From NCBI GenBank assembly GCA_034231615.1, contig CM067298.1, forward strand, positions 1,617,834-1,681,833: DNA of 64,000 bases, in the 5' to 3' direction. The stretch is from Meghimatium bilineatum. Its lineage: Eukaryota > Mollusca > Gastropoda > Stylommatophora > Philomycidae. Positions within the stretch are counted from its first letter, which is position 1, and each line of letters begins with the position of its first letter. The position numbers were made by a program, and so were the translations under genes. Positions 61,701-63,759 of the stretch are shown one piece after another. The notes below the pieces were generated by a model. It was given only the letters and a program-made list of their open reading frames with translations. It searched no databases and was not told the DNA's origin.

Positions 61701-62499
61701 AGAAATTACATCAACATATGTCAGGACATCAGTTAGAAATTACATCAACATATGTCAGAACATCAGTTAGAAATTACATCAACATATGTCAGGACATCAG
61801 TTAGAAATTACATCAACATATGTCAGGACATCAGTTAGAAATTACATCAACATATGTCAGAACATCAGTTAGAAATTACATCAACATGTCAGGACATCAG
61901 TTAGAAATTACATCAACATATGTCAGGACATCAGTTAGAAATTACATCAACATGTCCGAACATCAGTTAGAAATTACATCAACATATGTCAGAACATCAG
62001 TTAGAAATTACATCAACATGTCCGGACATCAGTTAGAAATTACATCAACATATGTCAGGACATCAGTTAGAAATTACATCAACATATGTCAGGACATCAG
62101 TTAGAAATTACATCAACATGTCCGGACATCAGTTAGAAATTACATCAACATGTCCGGACATCAGTTAGAAATTACATCAACATATGTCAGGACATCAGTT
62201 AGAAATTACATCAACATATGTCAGGACATCAGTTAGAAATTACATCAACATATGTCAGGACATCAGTTAGAAATTACATCAACATATGTCAGAACATCAA
62301 TTAGAAATGACATGTATCAGTCAGTATCAATTTAGACAATTCAATCACACCACCCATTCAGTCACAACATATTGAACATATGATCATCATAGAGACTCGC
62401 AGAAACAAATCTGAGCATAATTTCAAAACTCGTACATGACATTCATTAGCAAACCTTTCCATTACAATTAGTTCCATTTTTGAAGACAGTAACTCTCAT
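19607..62499 (-). CDS. KCTD9: KCTD9 orthologue, complete 12-exon gene (BTB/T1 + pentapeptide repeats)
   Basis: Spliced minus-strand gene. Coding exons, 5' to 3': 62499-62455, 61261-61140, 59188-59142, 58303-58234, 51087-51026, 48348-48217, 47553-47486, 46820-46725, 42501-42352, 36516-36411, 29144-29011, 19729-19607. The sum is 1,155 nt = 384 aa + stop (human KCTD9 is about 389 aa). All junctions are GT-AG and in phase and no exon contains a stop. Order of domains: N-terminal KHA/DUF3354-like region (about aa 1-72), BTB/T1 (about 80-180, with DWLTLNVGG and [18 protein letters not shown]), linker, then pentapeptide repeats A(D/N)Lxx (about 215-372). Known for the family: KCTD proteins oligomerise through the BTB and act as CUL3 E3 ubiquitin-ligase adaptors; the pentapeptide repeats form a right-handed beta-helix, presumably the partner-binding part. 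Introns total more than 41 kb and are packed with repeats. Exons were found by translated similarity recalled from the family, so exact splice choices (2-3 nt shifts at exons 6 and 8) remain inferred. Confidence 0.95.
19860..20370 (-). pseudogene. LINE 3' tail fragment
   Basis: Nucleotide match to the 8980-9400 LINE tail (tcgagcgatgtgatgctact, tttcattcattctaagc, cttcccaaccaatatttaag). Its distal end is duplicated as a 58-bp tandem (ctatgttccttcatctctga...). Confidence 0.75.
20612..20865. repeat. 28-bp minisatellite
   Basis: About nine units of tgacactacatttctacaat + agaattat, abutting the mariner relic. Confidence 0.93.
20868..21611 (-). pseudogene. Mariner-type transposase relic with a 7-residue coding minisatellite
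   Basis: Minus strand starts ATG (21611) with [16 protein letters not shown], the N-terminus of SETMAR-like mariner transposases. It then jumps to [20 protein letters not shown] and ends [17 protein letters not shown], the C-terminus (usually ...FQ..W..RW.KC...G.YFEG). The DD34D catalytic middle is missing. Between FHQL and YERC a 21-bp unit encoding YECFHQL is repeated about 22 times in frame (20908-21380). Confidence 0.8.
20908..21380. repeat. 21-bp minisatellite within the mariner relic
   Basis: About 22 nearly identical copies of gctggtggaaacattcatac + a; rare variants (gcagctgg, ggttgaaac). The 21-nt period keeps four frames open. Confidence 0.95.
22150..22225 (-). other. Penelope-like-element terminal motif (possible hammerhead relic)
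   Basis: Minus strand has TTGATAAAGGTCTTTTGGTC then GAAACGTTGTGTG. This resembles the CTGATGA-stem-GAAAC core found near Penelope/Poseidon-type ends, with two core substitutions. No PLE coding region here. 21612-22150 and 22225-22640 show no recognised gene. Confidence 0.35.
22640..23160 (+). mobile_element. Repeat family D, plus copy (possible LINE leader)
   Basis: Starts near gtctgtgggtctcaccaatg and runs to the endonuclease ORF at 23219. The bases before both LINE ORFs in the window (here and at 56570) contain cccagcaat. No good ORF1. Confidence 0.65.
23219..27174 (+). pseudogene. Decayed EN-RT-RNase H LINE (I/Ingi/Nimb-like)
   Basis: APE endonuclease at 23219-24115 ([19 protein letters not shown]) with stops. 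Reverse transcriptase in one open frame 24232-25605: [49 protein letters not shown] (R for the usual Q), [11 protein letters not shown] thumb/connection at 25610-26281 with stops. RNase H at 26290-26800 ([37 protein letters not shown]). C-terminal CCHC-like [19 protein letters not shown] ends at 27174. The 3' UTR includes an (aacc) run at 27200. At least four disabling changes: dead. It lies in KCTD9 intron 11, opposite strand. Confidence 0.88.
27460..27790 (+). pseudogene. Mariner-type transposase fragment
   Basis: Reads [20 protein letters not shown], later [21 protein letters not shown] frames, [19 protein letters not shown] and [18 protein letters not shown] blocks spread over three frames. 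This is the order of the C-terminal half of mariner/SETMAR transposases (VN...Y...L...PYSPDLAP.D...LF..LK). Heavily mutated. Confidence 0.7.
27990..28660 (+). pseudogene. LINE ORF2 C-terminal fragment with a 58-bp foreign insert
   Basis: Reads [20 protein letters not shown] then [18 protein letters not shown] (the FKYLGS...I.TRI..A block after the RT), further debris, and ends [13 protein letters not shown]...LVLE. At 28446-28503 it is interrupted by an inverted exact copy of 58 bp from the endonuclease region of the LINE at 24058-24115. Confidence 0.75.
28835..28912. repeat. 17-18 bp tandem repeat (4 copies)
   Basis: Units of agacagaatacacatgt, about 100 nt downstream of KCTD9 exon 11 in intron 11. 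Confidence 0.85.
29011..29144 (-). CDS. KCTD9: KCTD9 coding exon 11 (aa 300-344; pentapeptide repeats)
   Basis: Acceptor ctgcag; [21 protein letters not shown], then [20 protein letters not shown] and ADLE; donor GAG|gtcaga, a weak site. The match to human MEGSQMTGINLRVATLKNAKL is clear. Confidence 0.94.
29221..29375 (+). mobile_element. tRNA-derived SINE (family F)
   Basis: A-box-like ggcatagtggttaatg and B box GGGTTCGGATCCG, then a body sharing gctatgaaattac...gcagtatgtc with the copy at 35817. Confidence 0.6.
29994..33757. repeat. 23-bp satellite, about 163 copies, flanked by a 17-bp inverted repeat
   Basis: Unit ttagttactatttgtttgtt + ata, very homogeneous (variants at 2-3 positions: tattt/tactt, gtttg/gcttg/ctttg). 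Left edge 29977-29993 aatgtattattgttact and right edge 33758-33774 agtaacaataatacatt are exact reverse complements. Lies in KCTD9 intron 10. Confidence 0.97.
33775..34307. mobile_element. Includes a SINE family C copy at about 34161-34293 (+)
   Basis: 34161-34293: agatatgtcagaccattggc, ctagtagaaccattgtcctg and gaacgaacactgaagaagaa. The middle is shorter than in the full copies. 33775-34160 shows no recognised feature. Confidence 0.75.
34308..34680. repeat. About 40-bp tandem repeat with deletions
   Basis: Units of gtatgcacatggatgtgaca + gttatgtcagtggatgtgcc; later units are shortened. Confidence 0.9.
34705..35325. mobile_element. Pogo/Tigger-like MITE with TA target duplication
   Basis: Left end TA|cagtcatccctcggttca (TA at 34703), right end gataactgaggggtgactg|TA (TA at 35326). 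The ends are an imperfect terminal inverted repeat of the Tc1/mariner-pogo kind. Non-coding, 621 bp, in KCTD9 intron 10. Confidence 0.75.
35445..35700. repeat. 63-bp tandem repeat (4 copies)
   Basis: Units of atagatgtcttgaagtttgt ... gaccattgtttgtattt, 63 bp = 21 codons, hence an artefactual minus-strand ORF. Confidence 0.93.
35817..35995 (+). mobile_element. tRNA-derived SINE (family F)
   Basis: A-box region tttccgtagcatactggtta, B box GGTTCAAATTC, body cttgaagctatggagttaca. Confidence 0.65.
36118..36350 (+). mobile_element. SINE family A copy
   Basis: Begins gcccgtccttttgtagttgg, contains aggcgactaaggagattttt and tcgcagctaaactgtaatct, ends gcagaagaagaat. The 3' region is shortened relative to the other copies. 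Confidence 0.75.
36411..36516 (-). CDS. KCTD9: KCTD9 coding exon 10 (aa 265-299; pentapeptide repeats)
   Basis: Acceptor cattcag; [16 protein letters not shown], then [12 protein letters not shown]; donor G|gtaatt. Matches the family's ANLQGVKMLCSNAEG and NFEDPSG. The acceptor region is repeated three more times upstream, within the intronic minisatellite. Confidence 0.95.
36530..36902. repeat. 20-bp minisatellite containing copies of the KCTD9 exon 10 acceptor
   Basis: Mostly gactacagattgtacaatgt units, interspersed with agcctgaatgagaaacacatg at about 36567, 36620 and 36749. The latter is the intron-exon junction of exon 10 (minus strand catgtgtttctcattcag|GCT). Confidence 0.93.
37064..37074. 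repeat. Target-site duplication (11 bp), left copy
   Basis: aactgactcgt, identical to 39787-39797. Confidence 0.85.
37075..39270 (-). pseudogene. LINE RT-RNase H portion (3' part of a 5'-inverted insertion)
   Basis: Minus strand starts [11 protein letters not shown] (about 39265) and runs through RT fragments with frameshifts ([40 protein letters not shown]). A long open frame 38620-37082 then follows: [11 protein letters not shown] thumb, RNase H ([42 protein letters not shown]) and WMCPLC near the end. The 3' tail is an actaactaactaac run. The RT half is broken, so it is inactive. Confidence 0.88.
39271..39786 (+). pseudogene. Inverted 5' part of the same LINE (twin priming)
   Basis: Plus strand reads [20 protein letters not shown], then [40 protein letters not shown] and ends [13 protein letters not shown]. 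This is the EN-RT linker that should directly precede [11 protein letters not shown], which here lies on the other strand at 39265. One frameshift at about 39430. Confidence 0.85.
39787..39797. repeat. Target-site duplication (11 bp), right copy
   Basis: aactgactcgt; shows that 37075-39786 is one insertion. Confidence 0.85.
39850..42085 (+). pseudogene. 5'-truncated RTE-like LINE (EN end, RT, C-terminal tail)
   Basis: Open frame 39859-41415, without a proper ATG: end of the endonuclease ([28 protein letters not shown]), RT ([56 protein letters not shown]). Then a frameshift, FADDQVLF at about 41430, and a tail in mixed frames (GHVLR...[14 protein letters not shown], [19 protein letters not shown]) ending in (tgaa)n. 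A 40-bp insert with a 14-bp duplication sits at 41619-41686 and a deletion follows it. No RNase H. Clade assignment is by gestalt only. Confidence 0.85.
42218..42310. repeat. 27-bp tandem repeat (3 copies)
   Basis: Units of tatgttatcagtgtcaaact + tatctgt, about 40 nt downstream of KCTD9 exon 9's donor. Confidence 0.9.
42352..42501 (-). CDS. KCTD9: KCTD9 coding exon 9 (aa 215-264; pentapeptide repeats)
   Basis: Acceptor aacag after a poly-A/T stretch; [20 protein letters not shown], then repeats [18 protein letters not shown]; donor GAT|gtaagt. A phase-0 exon of 50 codons in pentapeptide register. A 27-bp repeat lies about 45 nt downstream in the intron. Confidence 0.95.
42615..42929 (+). mobile_element. 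tRNA-derived SINE with body (family E)
   Basis: Head gttgccaggcgattggtgcc ... B box GGTTCAATTCC at about 42685, then the body shared with 6836-7080. Confidence 0.7.
42941..43100 (-). mobile_element. SINE family C, full copy with target duplication
   Basis: Flanked by tgtttgtcatt (42930-42940) and tgtttatcatt (43101-43111). Minus strand starts cagccgaagacggatgtgtc, contains attggcacaaataaaatggc and ctagtaggacaatggtcctg, ends gaagaagaagaag. 160 bp. Inserted at the end of SINE E. Confidence 0.88.
43110..43635. other. Stretch without recognisable genes
   Basis: AT-rich intron 8 sequence of KCTD9; a short fragment resembling the SINE heads near 43170-43260 (tagggatgcggtgtggtcga). Nothing else seen. 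Confidence 0.5.
43639..44010 (-). pseudogene. LINE 3' tail fragment (RYKD type)
   Basis: Minus strand: [15 protein letters not shown], then [20 protein letters not shown] and SWEQV...[14 protein letters not shown], the C-terminal tail of a common LINE family (LRYKDVCKR.....I....WE..A.DR..WR). Frameshift at about 43880. Confidence 0.75.
44190..44325. repeat. 46-bp tandem repeat (3 copies)
   Basis: Units of tgtctgaataaggtggcttt + cttcacagaactgtatcaataaaaaa. Confidence 0.92.
44484..44599 (-). mobile_element. SINE family A, 3' half of an interrupted copy
   Basis: Minus-strand SINE A from its GAAG tail (cttcttctatattcattctc) to the core gatcctatatg; it continues at 45934. Confidence 0.8.
44600..45933. 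mobile_element. 1,334-bp unclassified insertion with 9-bp target duplication
   Basis: Flanked by tcctatatg at 44591-44599 and 45934-45942, splitting one SINE A. GC-richer than its surroundings. Contains about three to four copies of a 110-bp repeat (45090-45400; key: gcctgagcccatcgggtacg, aaccctttctct, ttccggt, gacagtagagttgga). No convincing ORF, no clear terminal inverted repeat or TG...CA ends seen. A 9-bp duplication is typical of Mutator-like elements, but that is inference. Confidence 0.7.
45934..46052 (-). mobile_element. SINE family A, 5' half of an interrupted copy
   Basis: Continues the copy from 44599: tcctatatgagatgagacag, aatctccttagtc, acgacatgcatggaagataa, gtgggccctagcaacacaca. 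Confidence 0.8.
46229..46279 (-). pseudogene. Orphan duplicate of the 3' end of KCTD9 exon 8
   Basis: 51 bp matching 46720-46770 with 6 differences. It includes 46 nt of exon 8 (reads ...PTNQELRCQ) and the former donor, now CAG|ttaag, so the GT is lost. It lies at the 5' end of the LINE tail 46280-46719, the position of a target-site duplication. Probably non-functional; use as a cryptic exon is unlikely because it lacks an acceptor and a donor GT. Confidence 0.8.
46280..46719 (+). pseudogene. RTE-like LINE 3' fragment inserted in KCTD9 exon 8
   Basis: Reads [70 protein letters not shown], then [20 protein letters not shown] in another frame, ending gaaaatgaatgaatga. The same family as 39850-42085. 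Flanked by a 51-bp duplication of KCTD9 exon 8/donor. Confidence 0.85.
46725..46820 (-). CDS. KCTD9: KCTD9 coding exon 8 (aa 183-214; linker)
   Basis: Acceptor gccag; [20 protein letters not shown] then [12 protein letters not shown]; donor CAG|gtaagt. Corresponds to the linker ending SELRCQ in human. The donor lies 10 nt from the 3' tail of a LINE fragment. A second, degenerate copy of the last 46 nt lies on the other side of that LINE (46234-46279). Confidence 0.92.
46850..47020. repeat. Degenerate tagttag-rich tandem repeat
   Basis: Irregular units of ggtcagttagttttagctag + tttagt, in KCTD9 intron 7. Confidence 0.8.
47130..47485. repeat. About 50-bp minisatellite containing copies of the KCTD9 exon 7 donor
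   Basis: Units of tatgtgagtgtatgtgacac + ttacctcaatcacctgccttgtatgtttg. The part cacttacctcaatca equals the exon 7/intron 7 junction (minus TGATTGAG|gtaagtg). One copy (47378-47389) keeps a perfect donor; others read cttatctc (GT lost). Confidence 0.92.
47486..47553 (-). CDS. KCTD9: KCTD9 coding exon 7 (aa 160-182; end of BTB)
   Basis: Acceptor ctacag; [23 protein letters not shown]; donor GAG|gtaagt (strong). Matches the family's GVLEEARFFGIDSLIEHLE. A minisatellite repeating its donor begins immediately downstream. Confidence 0.94.
47765..48200. repeat. 38-bp x3 and 31-bp x9 tandem repeats
   Basis: 47765-47885: cgtcaaccatgagcttgacc + ttctagtttgtttcttgc. 47920-48195: ttctgacattaaatctacca + gtattacaata. 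Both in KCTD9 intron 6. Confidence 0.93.
48217..48348 (-). CDS. KCTD9: KCTD9 coding exon 6 (aa 116-159; BTB core)
   Basis: Acceptor tttttcag; [18 protein letters not shown] then [15 protein letters not shown] and LDKFVNPE, donor G|gtatag. [17 protein letters not shown] is nearly invariant in KCTD9. The alternative acceptor 3 nt downstream (cagaag|) would drop one codon. Confidence 0.94.
48700..48972 (+). mobile_element. tRNA-derived SINE (family G), well preserved
   Basis: A box gcgttagcacagtggttagc, B box GGGTTCATTAACC, central domain ctcccgggtcgacccagcct + taaatgggtaccgg, tail tttactttttttta. The tRNA head and a conserved centre with AAATGGGTACC are typical of animal V-SINE/Deu-like families; exact family not assigned. 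Confidence 0.8.
49060..49190 (-). pseudogene. Short LINE tail fragment
   Basis: Shares gacttgaattcttcccaacc + aatatttaag and acatttattttcaaatga with 20240-20320. Confidence 0.65.
49330..49609 (+). mobile_element. SINE family A copy
   Basis: aggtaactaaggaggatatg, gctgcccaatcccatattgg, attacagcaaagctgtaaac, gcaggagtttgagaacaaat, then gcagaagaaga. The most complete copy of the family. Confidence 0.85.
49675..50602. repeat. 33-bp minisatellite
   Basis: About 28 copies of cattgataaacatttgttgt + actctcacagatt (left half) and ...attccaacacatt (right half). Divisible by 3, hence a 338-codon ORF that is not a gene. Confidence 0.96.
50665..50950. repeat. 70-bp tandem repeat (4 copies)
   Basis: Units ttgcttcttctataaacttg ... 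cagagttttgccttctagta; copies are almost identical, so recent. Ends 76 nt before KCTD9 exon 5's donor. Confidence 0.93.
51026..51087 (-). CDS. KCTD9: KCTD9 coding exon 5 (aa 95-115; BTB)
   Basis: Acceptor tttactatcag; completes Arg95, then [20 protein letters not shown]; donor G|gtatgt. MLARMF matches the family's MLAHMF. Confidence 0.92.
51100..52627. other. KCTD9 intron 4 without recognisable genes
   Basis: Non-repetitive AT-rich DNA, then small duplications: ttcctgagacaaccttgatt x2 at 52420-52490 and gaagtccagtgttccagatg x2 at 52530-52610. No product recognised. Confidence 0.5.
52640..57087 (-). mobile_element. Full-length I/Ingi/Nimb-like LINE
   Basis: 4,448 bp flanked by a 12-bp target duplication atgaagttgtcc (52628-52639 and 57088-57099). 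Layout on the minus strand: a 5' leader of about 518 bp (57087-56570) without a convincing ORF1, one ORF 56569-52682, a short 3' UTR and a (gaa)n tail ...gatcgcagaagaagaagaa. It lies in KCTD9 intron 4 in the same orientation as the gene, so it is transcribed through. Confidence 0.9.
52682..56569 (-). CDS. Intact LINE polyprotein: endonuclease, reverse transcriptase, RNase H
   Basis: 1,295 aa, no stops or frameshifts. APE endonuclease at about aa 75-285 (QWNSEG 79-84, QETH 107-110, GDFNSHS 199-205, SDHKP 276-280). RT at about 500-780 (SGPDG 519-523, [25 protein letters not shown] 647-655, [10 protein letters not shown] around 707, HADD 737-740 in place of the usual YADD). RNase H at about 1030-1170 (TDGS with D1038, YRAEL with E1078, D1104, NEGADRLA with D1154). 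C-terminal Cys/His motif [18 protein letters not shown] (about 1237-1254). The start ATG at 56569 is followed at once by a second ATG. The product would nick DNA and copy its own RNA into the site. A single ORF without gag-like ORF1 fits Ingi-type elements. Intactness suggests recent activity; whether HADD is catalytically normal is unknown. Confidence 0.93.
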   Translation of the reverse strand: MEMGHVRIIQLMIMLGFIIRSGAAPVVHRQAGGAPDPQPRMGPPKATDDDSVYRGPGIKQSRATGQTNQDNKNTIKIMQWNSEGVAKKKLELQNFLQKQKIDVLCIQETHLNDSNRFSIRGFECFRLDRLGHKGGIITMVRNNIPTTEIARNPEDSEHLTIKLHTTPKPLIITNFYCPNNKKLHLRTIPLTSSNHIIVGDFNSHSPSWGYPTMDLRGEDIEDWMIENRLILINEHLSEPTFYSRRWKSQSTPDLAIATEDIQRVTERVVAQQLGGSDHKPVILTIKGNHKTEKQQHKIASWNYKKANWDTYQRLTEEKLLTHLTARNIRKDAKLITGIILEAANNSIPRGRRQNYKPFWNKKLQAMHDEASAARSKMETRPTETNITEHNRLQAIFRREKLNSIRSSWKEKTATLNMEKDSTKMWKLIKCLNEENNPQSSIIIEDKGKSYTGTRAANILADSYAEESKIKITRTRTAEVRRETKNLVNKHQPCPGTMTSPFHKSELNMAIQNLKKKKASGPDGIINEMLQHLGPVGRSRILDLFNESWAQGIFPEEWKEAEIIPIAKKGKPKTKKISYRPISLLSCLEKVMEKMVNNRLLNHLEENNLLDDCQSGFRKHRCTEDQTTYLAQEIEDAFQKKSKLLATFFDLTKAFDKVWKEGLLLKLAQKGIRGKMFQWIKSFLRGRHARVKLQGMKSKMVNITEGVPQGGILSPTLFIVFIDDLPKLFTPYVHRALHADDLAIWTQSEYIGVAKVRMQEAINKVEEWAKTWGVQINKSKTVTTLFTLSTKPENYTLTLDNTPLPKENTPVYLGLKFDKRLTWGSHIEETENKATRRLQIMKKLSGTDWGANIKTIRQVYVGHIRPTLEYGLTTYATAANTNLQKLDKIQNAGLRIITGGLRSTPITSMEATAGLQNLTDRRDEKITIMTEKFRRLKHHPMHEKTKELTKNRLKRPSFNHLSKKLMKANKEVTSNNPDEWEQLEAYCNITNTSPIYTAKLTIPGIERKTMETPTALKAKTLDHLDTQYPTSQWIHVFTDGSSEGAVKKGGAGILILIPNTPKLELSIATGKLSTNYRAELQAILEASKALEERRFKGANIVFLCDCMSVLQTIQKEPKDILTKTTVELLNQLSANNKVVLQWIPAHCGIAGNEGADRLAKAGAKKEQFHHRISLTEAKTLIKGIYKHTWSQRTGSNFPQDPILKLNRSQQTTIFRLRTGHCRLQAHLHKIKAAQTDQCPCQKGPQTPEHILQTCPLFDDVRTKIWHQETDLKVKLWGNREDLLLTTEFMEAAHLPV
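57415..57576 (+). mobile_element. SINE family C, full copy with 14-bp target duplication
   Basis: Flanked by aaaagtgagtaatc (57401-57414 and 57577-57590). acagccgaagacggatttgt, cattggcgcaaataaaacgg, gagaaatccagcggaagttt, tail gcagaagaagaag. No clear pol III boxes. The tail is the same as that of the LINE at 52640, which may mobilise it. Confidence 0.92.
57600..58225. other. Stretch without recognisable genes
   Basis: KCTD9 intron 4 sequence next to exon 4; nothing identified besides a poly-C run at 58158. Confidence 0.5.
58234..58303 (-). CDS. KCTD9: KCTD9 coding exon 4 (aa 72-94; start of BTB/T1)
   Basis: Acceptor ttaacag; [23 protein letters not shown] and the first two bases of Arg95 (AG|gtgag). 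DWLTLNVGG is the start signature of the T1-type BTB domain. It is shorter than the human protein just before the BTB. Confidence 0.92.
58774..59040 (-). mobile_element. SINE family A copy
   Basis: Minus-strand copy: tail cttcttcttctgtgttcatt, tgctgtgatatctgcac, cctcctttagttgcctccta, ccggcagcacatgggcac. 100 nt from KCTD9 exon 3. Confidence 0.82.
59142..59188 (-). CDS. KCTD9: KCTD9 coding exon 3 (aa 56-71)
   Basis: Acceptor ctccag, then G completing Arg and [15 protein letters not shown], corresponding to the family's RDDDVLFVCEGEPFI. Donor G|gtatgc. 47 nt. Confidence 0.93.
59200..59850. other. KCTD9 intron 2, no recognised feature
   Basis: Unique AT-rich DNA; ORFs here have no recognisable domain. 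Confidence 0.45.
59850..59960 (+). mobile_element. tRNA-like SINE head
   Basis: tagggatgtggttggtcagg then B box GGTTCAATTCC; similar start to the heads at 42615 and 43170. Confidence 0.5.
60337..60497 (+). mobile_element. SINE family C, full copy with 9-bp target duplication
   Basis: Flanked by atactcatt (60328-60336 and 60498-60506). agatggatgtgtcagacaat, attggcacaaataaaatggt, ctagtaggaccattttccta, tail gatgaagaagaag. 161 bp. Confidence 0.92.
60605..61139. repeat. 31/27-bp minisatellite made of the KCTD9 exon 2 donor junction
   Basis: About 18 units of tttacctcacaacagtcaaa + tcttctcatag (27-bp form lacks acaa). On the minus strand each 31-bp unit reads GAAGATTTGACTGTTGTGAG|gtaaa: the last 20 nt of exon 2 and its splice donor. 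Array continuous with the real junction at 61140. Confidence 0.95.
61140..61261 (-). CDS. KCTD9: KCTD9 coding exon 2 (aa 16-55 plus two bases of codon 56)
   Basis: Begins after ttacag with [12 protein letters not shown], continues with [12 protein letters not shown], and ends ...DLTVV + AG before gtaaac; the split codon AG|G is Arg. This is the second half of the N-terminal KHA-like domain. The exon is squeezed between two minisatellites: a 34-bp array ends 4-6 nt before its acceptor, and a 31/27-bp array starts inside its own 3' end and donor. Confidence 0.93.
61266..62312. repeat. 34-bp minisatellite filling the 3' end of KCTD9 intron 1
   Basis: About 31 units of acatcaacatatgtcaggac + atcagttagaaatt; 30-bp variants (acatgtc). 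It ends within about 5 nt of the acceptor of exon 2. On the minus strand each unit carries TTTCTAACTGA, a branch-point-like sequence. Confidence 0.95.
62455..62499 (-). CDS. KCTD9: KCTD9 coding exon 1 (start codon, aa 1-15)
   Basis: ATG at 62499-62497 followed by [15 protein letters not shown], matching the family's N-terminal MRRVTLFLNG. The donor is AAG|gtttgc, a weak 5' splice site. Phase 0 into exon 2. The 5' UTR and promoter lie upstream (above 62,500); no TATA box or initiator was identified. Confidence 0.88.
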
Positions 62500-62544
62500 C
62501 GTTCTCTTGTTAATGTTACCATGTTATCAAATACGTGTGTAATA

Positions 62545-62700
62545 TTATCTAACGTGAATCAATGACAACTTTCGTTCATCCAGAACCCAGATCACAATTT
62601 CATCCTGACCGCTACCTGCTTTATTTATAGCAACAATGTTGCCAACTCGTTTCTTCAAATAACTTAATAAGCAATAGTTTCGTGCCTTTAAAAAAAGCAC

Positions 62701-62741
<41 letters not shown>

Positions 62742-62930
62742 GTGTGTGTGTGATGTGTCCTTTACAGAAAGTTGCCCTCAGTGCCACTGTGTAAGCTTCT
62801 CGGTTCTGTGCATGCATCGCAGCTTCTTTCTGTGACATGTTCAGAAGGTATTCGCTGTCATTTGTCCATCGTAGTATCGGTCTGCCTCTTGTTCTCTTAC
62901 CTAGAACTTTTCCCTCCATCATTAATCTTT
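62545..62930 (-). pseudogene. LINE tail fragment upstream of KCTD9
   Basis: Minus strand: MMEGKVLGKRTRGRPILRWT, EYLLNMSQKEAAMHAQNREA and YTVALRATF, the C-terminal tail of an APE-type LINE, then a (ga)n microsatellite (62701-62752). It ends about 50 nt above the KCTD9 ATG, so it may form part of the 5' UTR or promoter region. Confidence 0.75.
62701..62752. repeat. (TC)n/(TG)n microsatellite
   Basis: Dinucleotide run; about 200 nt upstream of the KCTD9 start codon. Confidence 0.95.
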
Positions 62931-63431
62931 CTAAACCATTGTGTCACTTTATATGTCCGAAATATGTTCGTTTACGTTTTTGATAGTTTTGATAAGCCAA
63001 TCTTCTTCTATGCTCACATCTTTGTGGATTAGCTGTGTTCGTTTGACTTTCTATCCATGATATTCTTAGCACCTTTCTATTCATATTTCATTTAGAATGC
63101 CGGTATTTTCTTTTCTATTGCAGATAATGTCATTGCGCTCGTCTCATAACCATATGTTGTCACTGGAAAGATATAGCTTCTCAATAGTTGTAACTTTACA
63201 ACATGAAAATGTAGAATGAGTCATTGTAGTTTCCAATTAGTCAAGAGGTATTATATTGCCAATGATCTCGGTTTAACTACATTGTAAGAAAAATAGTGTG
63301 TTAGTAGTTGAATTTCAAAAAAATGTATTTTTAATGGTGGCTGGTAAACAATAAGCAAATTGACAACTTACTTTCTCTAAATATTGTTAGATATTTTAGT
63401 GTTCCTACAAAAATTGACACGCTAAAAGCAT

Positions 63432-63706
63432 TTCTTCTTCTTCTGACGTTCGTTCTCAGACTCCGGCAGATTAACATGGATGTAGTCCAGAGCGAATGCA
63501 TTGTGTCATGGTTTGCAGCGTTACTGCGACGTATGAACCTTTCGACCTGACACATTCGACTTCGGTGTGGCTCTGTGTCACTTTGACCCTATATGGGATA
63601 GACAACCCCACGCCATAACCTCCTTAGTCGCCTCTTACCACATTCATAAAAGGTAAACAGTGTTGCTATTCTTAGCTTCCCTCTCGGGTTCCGACAAAAC
63701 ACGGGC
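63432..63706 (-). mobile_element. SINE family A copy
   Basis: Minus strand: tail ttcttcttcttctgacgttc, ggatgtagtccagagcgaat, tagtcgcctcttaccaca, ctcgggttccgacaaaacac. 62930-63430 shows no recognised feature. Confidence 0.83.
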
Positions 63707-63759
63707 GGCAAAAATTACTAAAAAAGCACTTTTAAAAACCCATTAAAAACCCACTAGAT

